From Rodentolepis nana (lineage: Eukaryota; Platyhelminthes; Cestoda; Cyclophyllidea; Hymenolepididae), in contig UZAE01000329.1 of NCBI GenBank assembly GCA_900617975.1, positions 1 through 26,152 of the forward strand: DNA of 26,152 bases. The letters run 5' to 3'. Below the pieces are notes generated by a model. The model was not told the DNA's origin. It saw only the letters and a list, made by a program, of their open reading frames with translations, and made no database searches. This document shows, one piece after another, positions 1-10,500 of the stretch (the stretch's first letter is position 1; each line of letters starts with the position of its first letter). The translations under genes and the position numbers were made by a program.

Positions 1-97
1 GAAGTCAGAAGTCAACTGCCAGTTAATAGACTTTTTTGCCGTATGAATATACGTTGCCCAGGGTGCACCACGTGGAGGTAAGTCTATTGCACACCCC
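1..97 (-). mobile_element. Short ribozyme-led retroelement, copy A (cut by window edge)
   Basis: On the minus strand this begins GGGGTGTGC at position 97 and runs off the left edge. It matches copies at 24374-24678 and 23513-23831 and the first ~100 nt of the LINE at 25581. Nothing in it codes. It lies in the intron preceding the first visible cholinesterase exon, with its sense strand opposite to the gene. Only its 5' ribozyme-bearing part is in the window. Confidence 0.8.
25..97 (-). ncRNA. HDV-like self-cleaving ribozyme in copy A
   Basis: Read on the minus strand from G at 97. P1 is GGGGTGT with GCACCCT (two wobbles). P2 is AATAGACTT (88-80) with AAGTCTATT (33-25). P3 is ACC/GGT around loop TCCACGT, and GG after P1 can form P1.1 with the CC of that loop. 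P4 is CGTAT/ATACG with a 4-nt loop. The J4/2 strand has GGCAAA, giving the catalytic C in a CNRA context. The outer P2 pair is A-T here but G-C in the LINE copy. All elements of the nested double pseudoknot are intact; activity is inferred. Confidence 0.8.
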
Positions 98-129
98 ACA
101 TGTCCAAACTATAAATTCGCCATTTTCAG

Positions 130-3100
130 ACTCTTGGAACTGGTTGGATGTGACGGTCGAACCGGTCGGGATATGCACTCCTGTCTTCAGCTCAAATCTC
201 CGGAAGCCTTCATCGAAGCTCAAAGCCAGTTGGTGGACAGAGAGGCTTACTTCAATATCCCATTTCCTCCTGTAATCGACGGCCACTTTCTGCCCTATCG
301 AACCACACAGAGGTTCAACAATTTGGCACATCTCAAACCATCGGGTTCTGTGATGTTGGGAATGAATTCTAATGAAGCCAGCTACTTCCTACTCTACTCT
401 CTTGTATCGAATGCCTCCTTCGATACAAATAGTGAAGCCCTTCCAGTAACCACTGAGGAAGAGTACTTCAAGGGTCTTTTGAAAGTTCTTGACCTTGAAC
501 ATCACATGAGGCCAGACCTAATGAAATTCCTTGCACAATATACACAATTTGAGTACAAGAACTACTCCGAAATGGTAAACATTCTGTGAACCTTGTAAAC
601 ACTTTATCACAAGGGAAAAGGGGCTTCGAAATTCGTTTCTTGGGCAACTAGTTAAACTTTCGACCAGTATTTATGATGTCAGTAATTTATACGTTTAAAA
701 GTGAACTTATTGGATATTAACCGAAAAGAATGGTAGAATTCGCCTTTTTTAAAAGGTAAGGACTTTTATGACTAAAATGCCTTGAAAGCTAACACAATAT
801 TCATCTGTTTAGAGCTAAATTGTTCTGATAACAATCTCAATCCTCCTGTTAAAACTAATGTCTAACGCCTGTGAGAAATACTAAGAATAGGGTACCTTAT
901 CTGAGCATCTAGCTGTTCTGAAGCCTCTGCCTTTTAATCCCAACCACTTCTCAATACGACAATCGAATAGTGAGAAGTCGCCTGCAGGCGGCAAGAGCAT
1001 TAGCAGCAGTCTCGAAAAGGAGAATACGTAATTTTAGATTGAAGGCAACTTGTTTGTCTCGGATCGACTTCAAATGGTTGGCTGGTCAGGTCAAACTGAT
1101 TCGGTGAGTTAAGAGAGTCGAGTCTTCTATTTCGGTTGAGGTTAGCTTATTTGATTGCCTGCTTTGAGAACACAGAGGGCTCCTGTGTAGAATCGTATTA
1201 TAAGGTCGAAGTGACTAGAAGTATTTACAAAGAAAAATATATTGGGTTGGCAACTAAGTCATTGTCGTTTTTGTTGACAGATTCACTCTATACTTTCTTT
1301 TGTTTTGTTAACGTGGCCAGAGCATCTAACCTATATTTTTTTCTTACTGTATGGGCTTCTAGGTTAATTAGTAAAAAATTTTTTTGTTTAGTTCTTTAGT
1401 TTTGTTTTTATCTCAATTTAAAAATGAAAGAACAGGACGTGCACTTCCGACACATTTTATTGTATTACTTCCCAAAAGGCAAGAACGCATCGCAAGCACA
1501 AAAGAAGTTATGTGCCGTATATGGAGATGAAGCCTTAAAAGAAAGGCAGTGTCAAAATTGGTTTGAAAGATTTCGTTCCGGTGATCTTTCACTGAAAAAT
1601 TCACAACGATCTGGCCGCCCAGTCGAAGTGGATGAAACCCATATCAAGGCCATTATCGATTCAAATCGTCACAGCACAACACGAGATATTGCAGAGAAGC
1701 TCAATGTGTCGCATACATGCATTGAAAAAAAATAAAAAACCCTTGGTTATGTCAAGAAACTTGATTTATGGATCCCTCACCAGTTAAAGGAAATTCATTT
1801 GACGCAACGGATTAGCATCTGTGATTCGCCGCTACTGAAACGCAATGAGAATGAGAATGGTCCATTTCCGAGGAAGAACCTAGTTACTGGCGACGAAAAG
1901 TGGGTAGTTTATAACAATGTTACTCGCAAGAGATCATGGGTGAAGCAAGATCAACCAGCCCAAACAGTATGAAAAGCAGAGATTCACCAAAAAAGATTAT
2001 GCTGTCAGTCTGGTGGGATCACAAAGGAATTTCATATTTTGAACTCATGCCGCAGAACCAAACGATAAATTCAAATGTGTATGTTGAAGAACTCGAAAAA
2101 GTGAAGGATGCAATTGAAGATAAGCGGCCGGCATTATCAAATCGGAAGGGTGTTGTTTTCCATCATGATAACGCAAGGCCCCACACATCTTTGGTTACTC
2201 GGCAAAAATTATTGGAACTGGGTTGGGATGTTTTGTCACACCCACCATATAGCCCTGACCTTGCGCCTTCGGATTACCATTTGTTTCGTTGCATGCAAAA
2301 CTCTTTAAATGGTAAAATTTTTAACAACGCGGATGATGTCGGATCACGCCTAATTCAGTTTTTTAATGGCAAAGACCAGACATTTTAGGAACGGGGAATT
2401 TTTACTCTGCCAGAACGATGGAAAAAGGTAATCGACAAGAACGGCCAATATCTAATTGAATAAAGTTATATTTTTAAACAAAAATTCCGAATTTGCCTTC
2501 TTATTTGAAATCGGCAATGACTTAGTTGCCAACCTAATATATATATATATATATATGTTGATTTGGAAAATATCCACACTCCTCTGAGTTGAATATTGAT
2601 ACGGGCTTAGGCGTACTTTCCTATTTTGAACAAATTACCTCCCTGCCCCATCAACAATCCCCCTCCCCTCCTCCACGACTTTGGTGTACTTTGACGATGG
2701 TATAAGACGGGGAAAACTATTAATAGAATTAAAAATACATATCATTTAATATTAATTTCTTTTTGAACGACAGTTTATTTTATTACTGTAGGATTTTAGT
2801 GTCTACAGCGGTACAAAGGTCTGTTAAGGGGAAGGTAACAGGTTGGCTAATTTTCGGCAAGATTGAAGTGCTATTGGGCCTTTTAAGATGTACGGAATTT
2901 GTGGTTGGAGCTGAGTCCTTTGAGAGTTTGGTTTCAGAAAGTGAGTATAACTATTTTGGTGAGATAGTTCCAGCCCCTCAAAAGATTCTTAATACCTCCT
3001 TGTTTAAGAGTGACTGTCTGGAAATTTGTGTTTTTACCAAGGAAATACGTAAGTTTGAGCTCATCAATTAGATTAATTATTCAATCGACAGCAAAACTTC

Positions 3101-6100
3101 TAATAAAAGTTAGTTTTGATCATATTCTTCTAGTGGGCAATTAGTTAAACATTTTAGACCTGCTACTCGCCTGAATAAGTTCGTTTGAATCAATTTAAGT
3201 ATTTTGTTCCCTTAGATGATGAGTATCACCGGATGCTACTATTTTGCTTTAATTAAAAGGACGTTGTAGCTACTTTTAAAGGCGAATATTATTCCTACCC
3301 AAAGAGAGAAAGAGAGATGAGGCAAAAGTCCCTTCACTCCTAAACCTGGCAATGATTAATGATCATGGTATTTGTGATCGATGACTGAAGAATGGGCCTG
3401 TCATTGAAATGGCAGAAAATGTATGATCGGTCAGACGTTGGACCGTTTGATGAGTGGTGACCCACCTTACTATGCCGTGAACTCCATTACGATGATGCTT
3501 TGGTTTCTCACCGTTGGCGTGATATGGACACGTAATTAAAATTGGCATTGTTCTTCTAATGGATGGTTCCGCCTTATTTAGCCATCCTATTTTGTACGTA
3601 AAATAAAAATCGTTCTTTTCTCCAAATTGTTGGAAGCAACAGAAGTGTGCTAGCAGAACGCTCAATGATTGGATAGAGGGACGCGGATCAAGGTGACGAG
3701 AAATCGACGTCAAGACACCATAGTGTTACTTCAGTTGGTTTTGAATTCAGGTTGTACTCCTCTCCCAAAAATCTTGTTTAATTAAAACAAAATTTTCCTT
3801 TAAGCCAAATCCCCAGACATGGACGCGCATGCTAGAGGAGATAAGCAGTGACAAAGGATTCAAATGCCCATTGGTGGAATTTGCACAAGCACTGGTGAAT
3901 TCCAATCGAGGCTCGCATAATCGGCTATCTCTTCGGAGTGCAACACCAAGAACATACTTCTATGAGTTCGCTCACAGAACTGAAAGTCTGCCATGGCCCA
4001 AGTGGATGAAAACAGTGCACGGCCAGGAAATTGAGTATATTTTCGGTGCTCTCTTCTCACCACTTTTTATGAACAAATTCTACGGCTTCACTAAGCCCGA
4101 AATGGACCTCGCCGATAGAATGATGACCTACTGGGCGAATTTCGCTAGAACTGGGTAGGTTGTATGTCTCCAATCTTTTCTATAATCCCTGGCCTAATGC
4201 TGTTTCAGAAGTTTTCCTTGCTTAAGAGTACGAAAGGGCTCGAAATTGAAAGTAAACAGCCAATTTGTCAACATGGTTACATCTGTATAAGGTAGGATGG
4301 GGCTGGCAATGAGCATGCTTTAACTCCAAGCTTCTAATCCGAGGTTCATCCTCCTTCATTTAGTCACGCTAAAGAATGATCTCCTTTCTATTCACTCTTT
4401 AACGCCCTTAGGGCCACACGACCCTCTTTCAAAATCAGCTCCATTGGTACTAGACTGGTAACAGAAGGCCCTATTGGCCTTTGAAATATGTTCAATGCGT
4501 GTCTATAGCCTTCGCCTGTTACCTCACCAAAAGTCATCACGTCGGCGGCATCAGTCTGCTGTGGGTATAGTTGGGTGCATTTTTCAAAAAATAAATCTGG
4601 CTTCAGAGGCTTAAATCAACATGGGCCATTGCCTTTTAATCTATGGTTTAGTCGATCCAATTGTTTACATCACTGAAGAAATCGGTTGTAACTAATTCAT
4701 CTGATTTTAAAGAATCGTAGTGGATTATTCCACTCACCTCCAATAAATGTATATGCGAATTTTGCGAGGGATCAATTCTGACTTGGCTAAGGTGTTCTAA
4801 TGAGTGTCCGATTAAGAGACCATCATAGCTTTTTTCATTAACCCTTGTCATAAGCTATCCACTTCGCGTCAACGTCAAAATTTTGGTATAAAGAGGACAG
4901 ATTCTATGTTATTAAGACAATAAAATATGCACCCGAATTCCCGTTCTATTCAAATAACAAATGTACCCTTATCTGTGGATGTGCTAGTTTCTGCGACAAT
5001 TCTTTCAGATTTAACCGTGGATCTGTTTCAATCAGTAATGTTAATGTGTCATTATCTGGCGCATTACTTAATGTCCTGAGTTGAACCTCTTAAAAACTAA
5101 ATTGACATCTTTCGACAGTTAGGACTTTACCACACATTTCACCAAACTTGAAGCTTTTATCTAAATTGTTCTCTGTCCACTACATTATTGTGCACTTTTA
5201 GCCTTAATGACAGAATGAAGCTTATTGCTCGTAAATAATTCTAAATCATTCGTAAGCTGGAAAAAACACACAATTGTTTCCTCCAGCGTGTCTGGACCCA
5301 AACCTCTGTTAGTAAACGCTAGAGTTCGTGGTGTAAACATGAAAAAAATAAACTCTACAAGATGGTTGAAAGATGAAAACAAAGACCAAGAACCACAGCA
5401 CATATTATGAGAGGCATCAGCTGTCATACCCATGACTATTTATTTCAAATGACCGGCGTTTTGATAGTTATCATTAGCTATTTAGCTGACCTCGGGCTTC
5501 ACAGAGAGGAGGAGGAGCATCAAAGTGACACCATGTGGGGGTAAGTCTATCGCACACCCCATACCCATGACTATAAACTTCCACCTAGAATAATCTGTAT
5601 GGAGCAATGACTAGACAGATGTACAGGCAAATGAAATAAAATGGATGTCCCTTCTTCACACGCGGCCATTTATTCACTATTGACATACTTGTCGTGATCC
5701 TTCTATTGAATAGACATACAGCTGACTTTGAAGAGCCTATCCAGTCCTGACTGAGAAATATTGCTATAACCCTACTAATCTTCGAAATAGTCACAAATTC
5801 CAAAACCCAATAACAACAGTTAATTTCCTCAATGGCAAGTGTTACTGATCTTGTAGCGAACAGAAACGTTACATGTGCAAAACCCTCTCAGCCAATCAGA
5901 AATCAGTAACCGTTGAAACTTCGCGTGGCATCGGGTGATTTAAAGACTATGGATTGTGTCGGTTTCAGTATATTGTAATTAACCCTACCCCATCCATACG
6001 TTTTTTTGCTGGCATAACTTAACTAATTTCGGAATTAATTTTGCAAAGGGGAATTGCTAGGGTTTATCCAAGACTCCTTTAATAAGGAATCCTCTGCATA

Positions 6101-7123
6101 GACTTTATTCCAAAACTAGGTAAGATAACGGTCTTGCAATTTAGCAGAGTTAACAAATTATTTTTTCAAATTGCAGGTTTTATGATATTTATCATTAGCC
6201 CGTAAACTTTGCCTTCAGCTTCCCCATGGGTGGGGGTACATATATAGCAGTTAATTAATAGTAGTTCATTAGTTGTCTTCTTGCTTCCCAGCATCTCTAG
6301 GTTTCCATCGATGTCTTTAGGGCTGGACACCGAATCAGGTGGGTCTTCTCCATTTTCTCCTGTAGGCTACATAGGGGGCATGTGGGTTGAGTGTATACTC
6401 CCAATCCAGAGGGCATGTGGGTTGAGTGTATACTCCCAGTCTGTGAAAGGGCATATGGGTTGAGTGTATACTCCCAATCTGTGAAGGGGGCATGTGGGTT
6501 GAGTGTATACTCCCAATCTGTGAAGGTCCATGTGGGTTGAGTGTATACTCCCAATCTGTGAAGGTGTACATGTGAGTTGAGTGTATACTCCCAATCTGTG
6601 AAGGTGTTTATAGGCAATCGTGTTCGGTACGTAGTCTAAACTCATCAACGGGGCAATCGTGTCCGGTACGTAGTCTAAACTCAGCAACGGCTTTGATTCT
6701 TGGCCAATCTACGAGTTGTGCTTTCCTTTTGTGCCTTTTAACATTCTTTTAAAATTCTTCCAGGAATCCTAATATCATGGCAGATGGGAAATCTATTAGA
6801 GCATCTCAGAATAATTCCCCTGAGACAGCATCGGAGTCGAACTGCAAGTGGCCACATAGCCTTCCAATGACATACTGGGAGGAGTTCACCGAGAAAACGG
6901 AGTCATATTTAATTCTCGACACTGATCGAATATTCGTAGCTAGGAAACCCAGATCTAGGCAATGCAAGTATTGGAATCGATGGTATCCTGTACTGACGCA
7001 ACAAGGTAGTTAAAACAAAAATTCATTGAGCATCATGACTAGGTTAAAATGTTTAAATACGATCTACTTTTTTCTCTAATTTCAGCTGAAAATATATCTG
7101 GAAGTTGCCCAAGAAAGAAGTGA
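130..7123 (+). CDS. Acetylcholinesterase-family carboxylesterase, last four exons (5' end outside window)
   Basis: Exons by splice and phase: 130-574, 3817-4154, 6764-7005, 7086-7123 (TGA 7121-7123), about 353 residues. This is the C-terminal half of a cholinesterase, an enzyme that hydrolyses choline esters at synapses or the surface. Seen: the FPPVIDGHF segment; the catalytic Glu in NSNEASYFLLY; the catalytic His in KTVHGQEIEYIFG; and MMTYWANFARTGNPN, whose Gly codon spans the 4154/6764 junction and supports the splicing. The disulphide pair GC...SCL is present. The nucleophilic Ser and choline-site Trp belong to exons left of the window. The C-terminus is hydrophilic (NIS glycosylation site, then SCPRKK), with a Cys suited to dimerisation and no hydrophobic GPI signal. 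A neuroligin-like non-enzyme is less likely because Glu and His are kept. Confidence 0.88.
1242..1267 (+). repeat. Left terminal inverted repeat of mariner
   Basis: Starts TTGGGTTGGCAACTAAGTC directly after the TA target. It pairs with the right end at 2512-2537 with two mismatches in 26 positions. Confidence 0.92.
1424..2463 (+). pseudogene. Mariner transposase, broken by stops and a frameshift
   Basis: Begins with ATG at 1424 and ends at TAA 2461-2463, close to the usual ~345 codons. The N-terminal part has the paired helix-turn-helix DNA-binding region (FRHILLYYF; SGRPVEVD; TTRDIAEKLNVSH) and the linker motif LWIPHQL. The catalytic Asp residues are at 1892-1894 (TGDEKW), 2167-2169 (HHDNARPH) and 2272-2274 (APSDYHLF), the last two separated by 34 residues, which defines mariner. 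Breaks: TAA at 1733-1735, TGA at 1970-1972, a one-base frame change in the A-run near 1989-1994, and TAG at 2386-2388. It cannot encode active enzyme. The still-recognisable protein and the near-perfect ends suggest fairly recent insertion. Confidence 0.93.
2512..2537 (-). repeat. Right terminal inverted repeat of mariner
   Basis: Its reverse complement starts TTAGGTTGGCAACTAAGTC and matches the left end at 24 of 26 positions. It is followed by TA and a TA run. Confidence 0.92.
2536..2556. repeat. (TA)n microsatellite at mariner right junction
   Basis: A continuous alternating AT run immediately after the right terminal repeat. Either the element landed in a TA run or the target duplication expanded afterwards; the left junction has only a short ATATA. 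Confidence 0.85.
5426..5574. repeat. 14-bp target-site duplication flanking copy E
   Basis: ATACCCATGACTAT occurs at 5426-5439 and again at 5561-5574, identical at all 14 positions. It bounds the element at 5440-5560. This length suits target-primed reverse transcription rather than a DNA transposon. Confidence 0.92.
5440..5560 (-). mobile_element. Short ribozyme-led retroelement, copy E (internally deleted)
   Basis: On the minus strand it starts GGGGTGTGCGATAGACTTACC at 5560 and ends ...CATTTGAAATAA at 5440, with perfect 14-bp flanking duplications. Both ends match the longer copies, but the middle is missing: the ribozyme is intact only through P3 (ACC...GGT), after which the sequence jumps to the 3' part. 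At 121 bp it is about 190 bp shorter than copy C. Because the target duplications are intact, the deletion is inside the element. Confidence 0.88.
6167..6227 (-). repeat. Degenerate 3' fragment of the short retroelement
   Basis: TCAAATTGCAGG and the following ATTTATCATTAGCCC resemble the segments TCAAATGGCAGG and GCTATCATTAGCCC of the copy at 24374. Only the A-rich-end part is recognisable, consistent with an old 5'-truncated insertion. Confidence 0.55.
6377..6610. repeat. Minisatellite, about 6 copies of a 35-40 bp unit
   Basis: The core CATGTGGGTTGAGTGTATAC followed by TCCCAATCTGTGAAGG recurs with starts near 6377, 6412, 6450, 6490, 6529 and 6569. Unit lengths are about 35, 38, 40, 39 and 40 bp. 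The first unit lacks CTGTGAAG. The unit is open in several minus-strand frames (WEYTLNPH repeats), which I take as an accident of the repeat. It ends about 150 bp upstream of a cholinesterase exon. Confidence 0.93.
6613..6690. repeat. Two-copy 39-bp tandem repeat
   Basis: GGCAATCGTGTTCGGTACG with its following TAGTCTAAACTCATCAACG is repeated at once from 6652 with two changes. It is a distinct unit directly after the minisatellite. Confidence 0.85.
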
Positions 7124-7233
7124 GCAGTGGTCATTTAAAAAAGATGCTCTCTTTGTATATGTTCGTTACCTCCAACTATTAATGTCATTTATGTAACAGT
7201 ATTATTTATTTTATCCCAAACCGTCAACTTATA

Positions 7234-7239
7234 AATAAA
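7234..7239 (+). promoter_or_regulatory. Poly(A) signal of the cholinesterase gene
   Basis: AATAAA 111 nt after the stop codon, in a short AT-rich 3' UTR. It fits a 3' end before the convergent HELLS transcript. Confidence 0.6.
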
Positions 7240-7441
7240 CTGTCTAATGAAATTATCAAATCTGAAAAGCTGCTTCATTAAGTAAGCAGGAAAACAGCCT
7301 TTCGGGGAAATTGACTTGCAATGACAACTGCTATTAGAAAGTGAACAAATACGGTTCAACACCTTGGACTCGCCAATATTTCCATTTGAAGCCTACATAT
7401 TACTAGTTGAAATTAAAAATCGGCACAAATTCAACATATTC

Positions 7442-7447
7442 TTTATT
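7442..7447 (-). promoter_or_regulatory. Poly(A) signal of the HELLS gene
   Basis: AATAAA on the minus strand (TTTATT on plus), 91 nt after the HELLS stop codon. The two convergent genes leave about 200 bp between their signals. Confidence 0.6.
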
Positions 7448-7538
7448 CAAAATTTTTGATTACATACGACTAGCAGACAAAAAATCATAGTTATGCATAT
7501 CACAAAAGATTGGAGGATTAAAACTATAAAATTTCTGA

Positions 7539-10500
7539 TCACTCTTCACCCTTTAAGGGTCTCTTGAAAGGCGTTTTAAACGTCCCCGATGAACGACCAA
7601 GACCTAATCGGGTTAATTTTCGCCTCTTTAAGGTGTCAGACTGTTGGTCCATAAACTTTAAGTTTGATTGAACAGTCTCGTTAGATTGTTCGGTTCTTTT
7701 GAGAGAGGGATCGGGTTTCATACTAGATTTTATAAATCGCTCGGTCGAAATTCCACATTCCTCCGACGCTTGGAAATCAGTTCTTAAGTGTAAATTTGAC
7801 TTTTTATTTGTATCGGTAACATAGCAATTGCTTCTCCTCTCTGACTCATCGGAATTCGGTAAAATATCTGCCTCAATGGTTTTGCTAAAAGGCAAGAGAG
7901 AGGGCTTAATGAATGCCAGGGCTTAAGATAACAGTAACAAAGAAGCATATTGTTACCTAGCATCCAAATCAGCAGTTTTAATTTGTTCGGAATTGCCACT
8001 CTCATTACACTAAAATATAAATTAGGCGTTTAGATCGTTGTTAATAAAAATGTTAGAGTAAGGAAGGGGAAAACTCACTTCAGCGTAGACAGTCTGGCAA
8101 TCATTTGAGTTTTTGGTTTCGGGTACTTCTGACTCAAAGTTTCTATGAAAATAAAAAAGGAAAACAAGTATAATTAGCAAACTTATACTCAGGGTGATTG
8201 AAAACAACGCCCTTTGAATATCCTAGGACATCGAAACGTGTTACATCACTGGCTTACTATGAATCCCGGACACTAGTTGGCCGAATACAGAGATAGTGAA
8301 TCTACACAAAATTTGTGCTTATATTGATCCAAAAACCACCAAGATCATTCATTCAGAATTTAAAATCACAAGTTTCATATTGAAAAATGGCATTAAGTAC
8401 TACAATCTATACCCAAGTTTTGATCAAATTCTTTTCAAAAGACTTAGTTAAAGTTACATCTGTGATCACTACTACTGGCTATTTAATATTCTTCATAAAG
8501 AAAATCTAAATATATATTGATGAACATCAGAAAGATAAAGACCGTTTTTCGTTCAGCTATAAAAGCAAGGCCTTTCTTATCCTTTGTCTTGTTTAGGCAG
8601 CGTGTTTTTATTCGTACAATTTATACTCACCTGTTAAGAATTTTGTCAATTTCTCCATCTGTAAGATTGAGAGCATCGACTGTAGATTCTTTCGCTGAAA
8701 TTGGATTATTTAAGAGCTCCCTAAAATCTATTTCTTCTTCGAGATCTCCTTTTGACGTCTGCTCATAATTTTGATAGTCAACATCCACCTACAAAGAGGA
8801 TGTAAGGGTTAAGTTCTCATCAATATTATTTGCTGTACAGACGACAGCCAAAACACTAAAGCAGTCTACAGGTGTATTTAACACCCCACACGTACATATC
8901 GTATTCATCCGTCTTCAACATATGAGGATTATTCCAGTGCCTCGTCAAAATATTTTCATTTAAGCTTAAATTCGTGTTTTAAAATGCATTTAACGCGTAA
9001 GTAATTTAGAAAAATTAAACTATTTTAAGTCTATTTCAAAACACCTTCAGCGTACACAACTCACCAAACTTTGGTCGAATGTGCCGTGAATTGAAGTCAA
9101 TGGGCAAAACATCAACTACTATTTTATTGCCAGAAGTATCATCGAGTGATTATATATTATATTGCTGATAGAGTACGAGTTATATTTGAAACCTTGAGCT
9201 GATTCGTGGATTTATACCAAGTCTCAGCAAACTTAAAAATTCATAATGAAATTAAAGCAAGCTTTTTTGGGAACTTACTGTGGAAGTGGGGGGTTTTGAT
9301 TTATCATGAAGCAGAAGTTGCTCAAGTCCACGTTTAGCTAATGCCCGCGAGTAGATATGCTCTTCAATCGAATTGACTGTCAAGAAACGAAGAACGAGAA
9401 CAGGTTTCTCCTGTCCCAAGCGATGACACCTAGTCAAAAGGAATAATAAAGCAAAATTATAGACTCGTGTTAGAACCCAGTAAAAACTAGATATATTTCA
9501 ATAATAGCAACACCACTGAATCCAGATTAGGTATGTTTTCTTAAATTAAGATACCTGAATAATTAATCAATTTTAAATAATGCTTTCATGGTTATTATTC
9601 ACATCTACACTCAGGAGAAGAGCAGCTAATTTAAATTAATTCGAAAATAATATAGCATTCAGTAAATTATCGTAATTTCATCTAAAGTTGGCAATACAAG
9701 ATTCCCATTTTTATCATTAAATAATGTATGGTTTTCCTTATGATGGATAAACAAACGAAATAGTGAAAGAAATCCACGTGATTCCGCATAGCCAACCTGT
9801 GGAAAGTTTGTAGTTTTATCTTTCGGTGGACAGTGTTTGTCACAGAAACAATGACATATATTGCTAAAAGTCATTCAGTCGGATTAGTAATCAAATAGAA
9901 ACCATAGATGTAAATAAAGAGGGAAAGGCCAGGCTTCTCATCTCATAACATTGCCATTATCATCTCGTTAAATTACATCTTTCATCTCATACCCCCGAGA
10001 GATCTTGAGCACATGCTCTGAATATATCATACTGTACAACAATAAGTCAATGAAATATATTAGACATTGGGGATAGGGAGAAAATGAGCCAAAATGCCAA
10101 GGCCACCATGTTTCAAAGACATCTTTCTAGGTGGCCAGACACTAAATGTCTAGATGGCACATAATTGAGTTGTTATAACTTGATGATGGGTAGGAGTGGA
10201 AAGCCATAGGAAATAGAAGTGAGGAGAGGTTGAATAAGCTGCTTTTATCTATCACATGTTCTTTATTCCTATCCCATCACCTCAGCAGGCAAGCCAGTCT
10301 ATATCGGAGGAGATGGATTAGTTCGTGTTTTTATCACAAGCGAATGTAATTGTGTGCTCTTCATATCCTCCTAATTCTCCGTGAGATTAACTCCCACGTG
10401 GGAAGATGAGTGGATATTCGTGCCTTAGCGGTGTGTTATAGGGTCCATTTGTAAGGCAACAGTCATTTGGATAGTAACCTTGCCGTTGACTGTGAGTCGA

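Larger units (their letters stand above)
1242..2537 (+). mobile_element. Tc1/mariner element, mariner (DD34D) type, inactive
   Basis: A 1296-bp element flanked on both sides by TA (1240-1241 and 2538-2539), the expected target duplication. Terminal inverted repeats of about 26 bp differ at two positions. Between them lies a single degraded transposase frame. Length, repeats, TA target and the D,D34D triad all fit mariner. It sits in the cholinesterase intron in the same orientation as the host gene. Confidence 0.95.
575..3816 (+). other. Intron (3.2 kb) of the cholinesterase gene
   Basis: Phase-0 intron from GTAAAC at 575 to CCCCAG ending at 3816. It contains a mariner copy (1242-2537) and a TA microsatellite. 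In 575-1241 and 2557-3816 I see only short open frames without recognisable domains. A 43-codon open stretch near 976-1106 (RLQAARALAAVSKRR) looks faintly coding but has no identifiable splice context. Confidence 0.75.
4155..6763 (+). other. Intron (2.6 kb) of the cholinesterase gene
   Basis: From GTAGGT at 4155 to TTCCAG ending at 6763, phase 2. It contains short retroelement copy E (5440-5560), a degenerate relative near 6167-6227, a minisatellite (6377-6610) and a second short tandem repeat (6613-6690). I recognise nothing in 4155-5425 or 5575-6160; the open frames there are short and featureless. Confidence 0.75.

Noticed and set aside
962..1106. Open stretch with RLQAARALAAVSKRR-like peptide in the first visible intron
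   Set aside because: Looks slightly protein-like, but has no matching splice sites in phase with 574 and 3817, whose direct join reads smoothly in cholinesterases.
2763..3071. 102-codon plus-strand frame after mariner
   Set aside because: Does not extend the cholinesterase in phase and shows no recognisable motif.
3363..3713. 116-codon minus-strand frame in the cholinesterase intron
   Set aside because: No domain, no splice or promoter context; odd composition but nothing to support a gene.
6377..6610. CRISPR-like regular array
   Set aside because: The units abut with no unique spacers, and the sequence is clearly eukaryotic; it is a minisatellite.
6297..6687. Three overlapping minus-strand open frames with repeated DWEYTLNPH-like peptides
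   Set aside because: They are generated by the minisatellite unit, which happens to lack stops in several frames; a repeat protein would use one frame.
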